Shown here piece by piece: positions 63,533-64,000 of a DNA stretch of 64,000 nucleotides. Position 1 is the first letter of the stretch; every line of letters begins with the position of its first letter. Source of the DNA: Shewanella putrefaciens (GTDB lineage Bacteria; Pseudomonadota; Gammaproteobacteria; Enterobacterales; Shewanellaceae); the NCBI RefSeq assembly GCF_016406325.1, contig NZ_CP066370.1:4030001-4094000 (forward strand), in the 5' to 3' direction. Under the pieces are notes generated by a model that was given only the letters and a program-made list of their open reading frames with translations, had not been told where the DNA came from and ran no database searches. A program made the translations under genes and the position numbers.

Positions 63533-64000
63533 TTAAAATTGATATCGTAGATTAAGTTGGTAACTAAGGAAGTCATTAGGCTCGATATCTACATATTGAT
63601 ACCCCAAGCCTACAGACCATGACTCAGTAAATTGATAGCTAAAACGCACACCCGCATACCAATCTGTACCATCAAGCGCTGTCGTTAAACGGCTATTACC
63701 CATAGTGCTGCTGATATCGGCTTGCCACCTAAACAAGCCTATGGGGACTTCAAATCGCCACGCTTCATGTTGGAGTAAAGTGAAACGTAATCCCAGCGTA
63801 ACACCGTCGGCCAGTACGGGCGTCACCCCTTTGACCTGCTCATGATATTGCTCAGGGGTGAGACTTGCGCCTTCAATCCGCGCGCTGCCATTACCAAAGT
63901 CGGCATAACCTAACTCCACGGCCACCAATGGCGTCCATTGATAACCCACACTGACACCAATCGCCGTATCTGTGGTATCAACGGAAGTCACCGCGCCCGC
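63533..64000 (-). CDS. OmpA-like outer-membrane beta-barrel protein, C-terminal part (truncated by window)
   Basis: The frame is open to the window end, so the first part of the gene is missing. About 155 residues are visible, with alternating barrel strands (GVSVGYQWTPLVAVELGYAD, YAGVRFSYQFTESWSVGLGY) and a terminal Phe (LNLRYQF). It fits the 8-strand OmpA/OmpW-like barrel type (Outer membrane protein beta-barrel domain). No OmpA peptidoglycan-binding domain follows. The function is unknown. Confidence 0.75.
   Translation of the reverse strand, partial: AGAVTSVDTTDTAIGVSVGYQWTPLVAVELGYADFGNGSARIEGASLTPEQYHEQVKGVTPVLADGVTLGLRFTLLQHEAWRFEVPIGLFRWQADISSTMGNSRLTTALDGTDWYAGVRFSYQFTESWSVGLGYQYVDIEPNDFLSYQLNLRYQF

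Overview
The window looks like chromosomal DNA from a gammaproteobacterium, almost certainly Shewanella. I base this on protein character and gene order recalled from that genus, not on a database search. It is almost entirely core housekeeping sequence. I found no prophage, insertion sequence, CRISPR array, toxin-antitoxin pair or recognisable defence island. The most unusual material is in the rRNA operon spacer, where there is a decayed tRNA-Ile copy, an acceptor-stem mismatch in the intact tRNA-Ile, a terminator-like hairpin inside the operon and a long inverted repeat. A few lineage-type proteins are also notable.

Layout. Positions 1-3212 hold the 3' end of ornithine decarboxylase (speF), the putrescine/ornithine antiporter potE and a porin. 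Positions 3457-11253 hold a YgiQ-type radical SAM protein, a MAPEG protein, a ThrE-type exporter, an Omp85-like outer-membrane protein, a DJ-1/PfpI protein and a TetR regulator. Positions 11292-12394 carry a YqjD/YqjE/YqjK-like membrane trio, followed by rnpB (RNase P RNA) and rsmI on the minus strand. Positions 14114-17536 are lpoA, yraN, diaA and dolP. A drug/metabolite transporter and a divergent LysR regulator follow. Positions 19542-31755 form the minus-strand series trpS, gph, rpe, dam, damX, aroB, aroK, pilQ, pilP, pilO, pilN and pilM. It is interrupted by a small plus-strand pair of hypothetical and DUF2970 genes. ponA (PBP1A) is divergent from pilM. Positions 34546-40001 are the arginine genes argC-argB-argF-argG-argH on the minus strand, divergent from ppc and a DUF1439 lipoprotein gene across a 622-bp control region. 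cinA then precedes a full rRNA operon (16S, tRNA-Ile, tRNA-Ala, 23S, 5S) on the minus strand at 45420-51528, with two recognisable promoters. The last part holds a membrane-anchored RRM protein, murI, trmA, fabR with a divergent fatty acid desaturase, selD with mnmH, a TetR regulator with an MFS-acyltransferase fusion, a GNAT/cysQ/nudE group and a truncated outer-membrane barrel gene.

How the parts work together. SpeF and PotE make an acid-inducible ornithine/putrescine cycle. The arg genes convert acetylglutamate to arginine, and their products are linked to that ornithine pool. PilM-PilQ build the type IV pilus alignment and secretin complex. PonA with its activator LpoA, and DamX, belong to cell-wall synthesis and division. 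FabR and the desaturase tune membrane unsaturation, and an 18-bp palindrome in their shared intergenic region matches a FabR operator. SelD supplies selenophosphate to MnmH for tRNA 2-selenouridine. Several start codons are moved inward here from the longest open frame because a good ribosome-binding site and family alignment favour the internal start; each case is noted.
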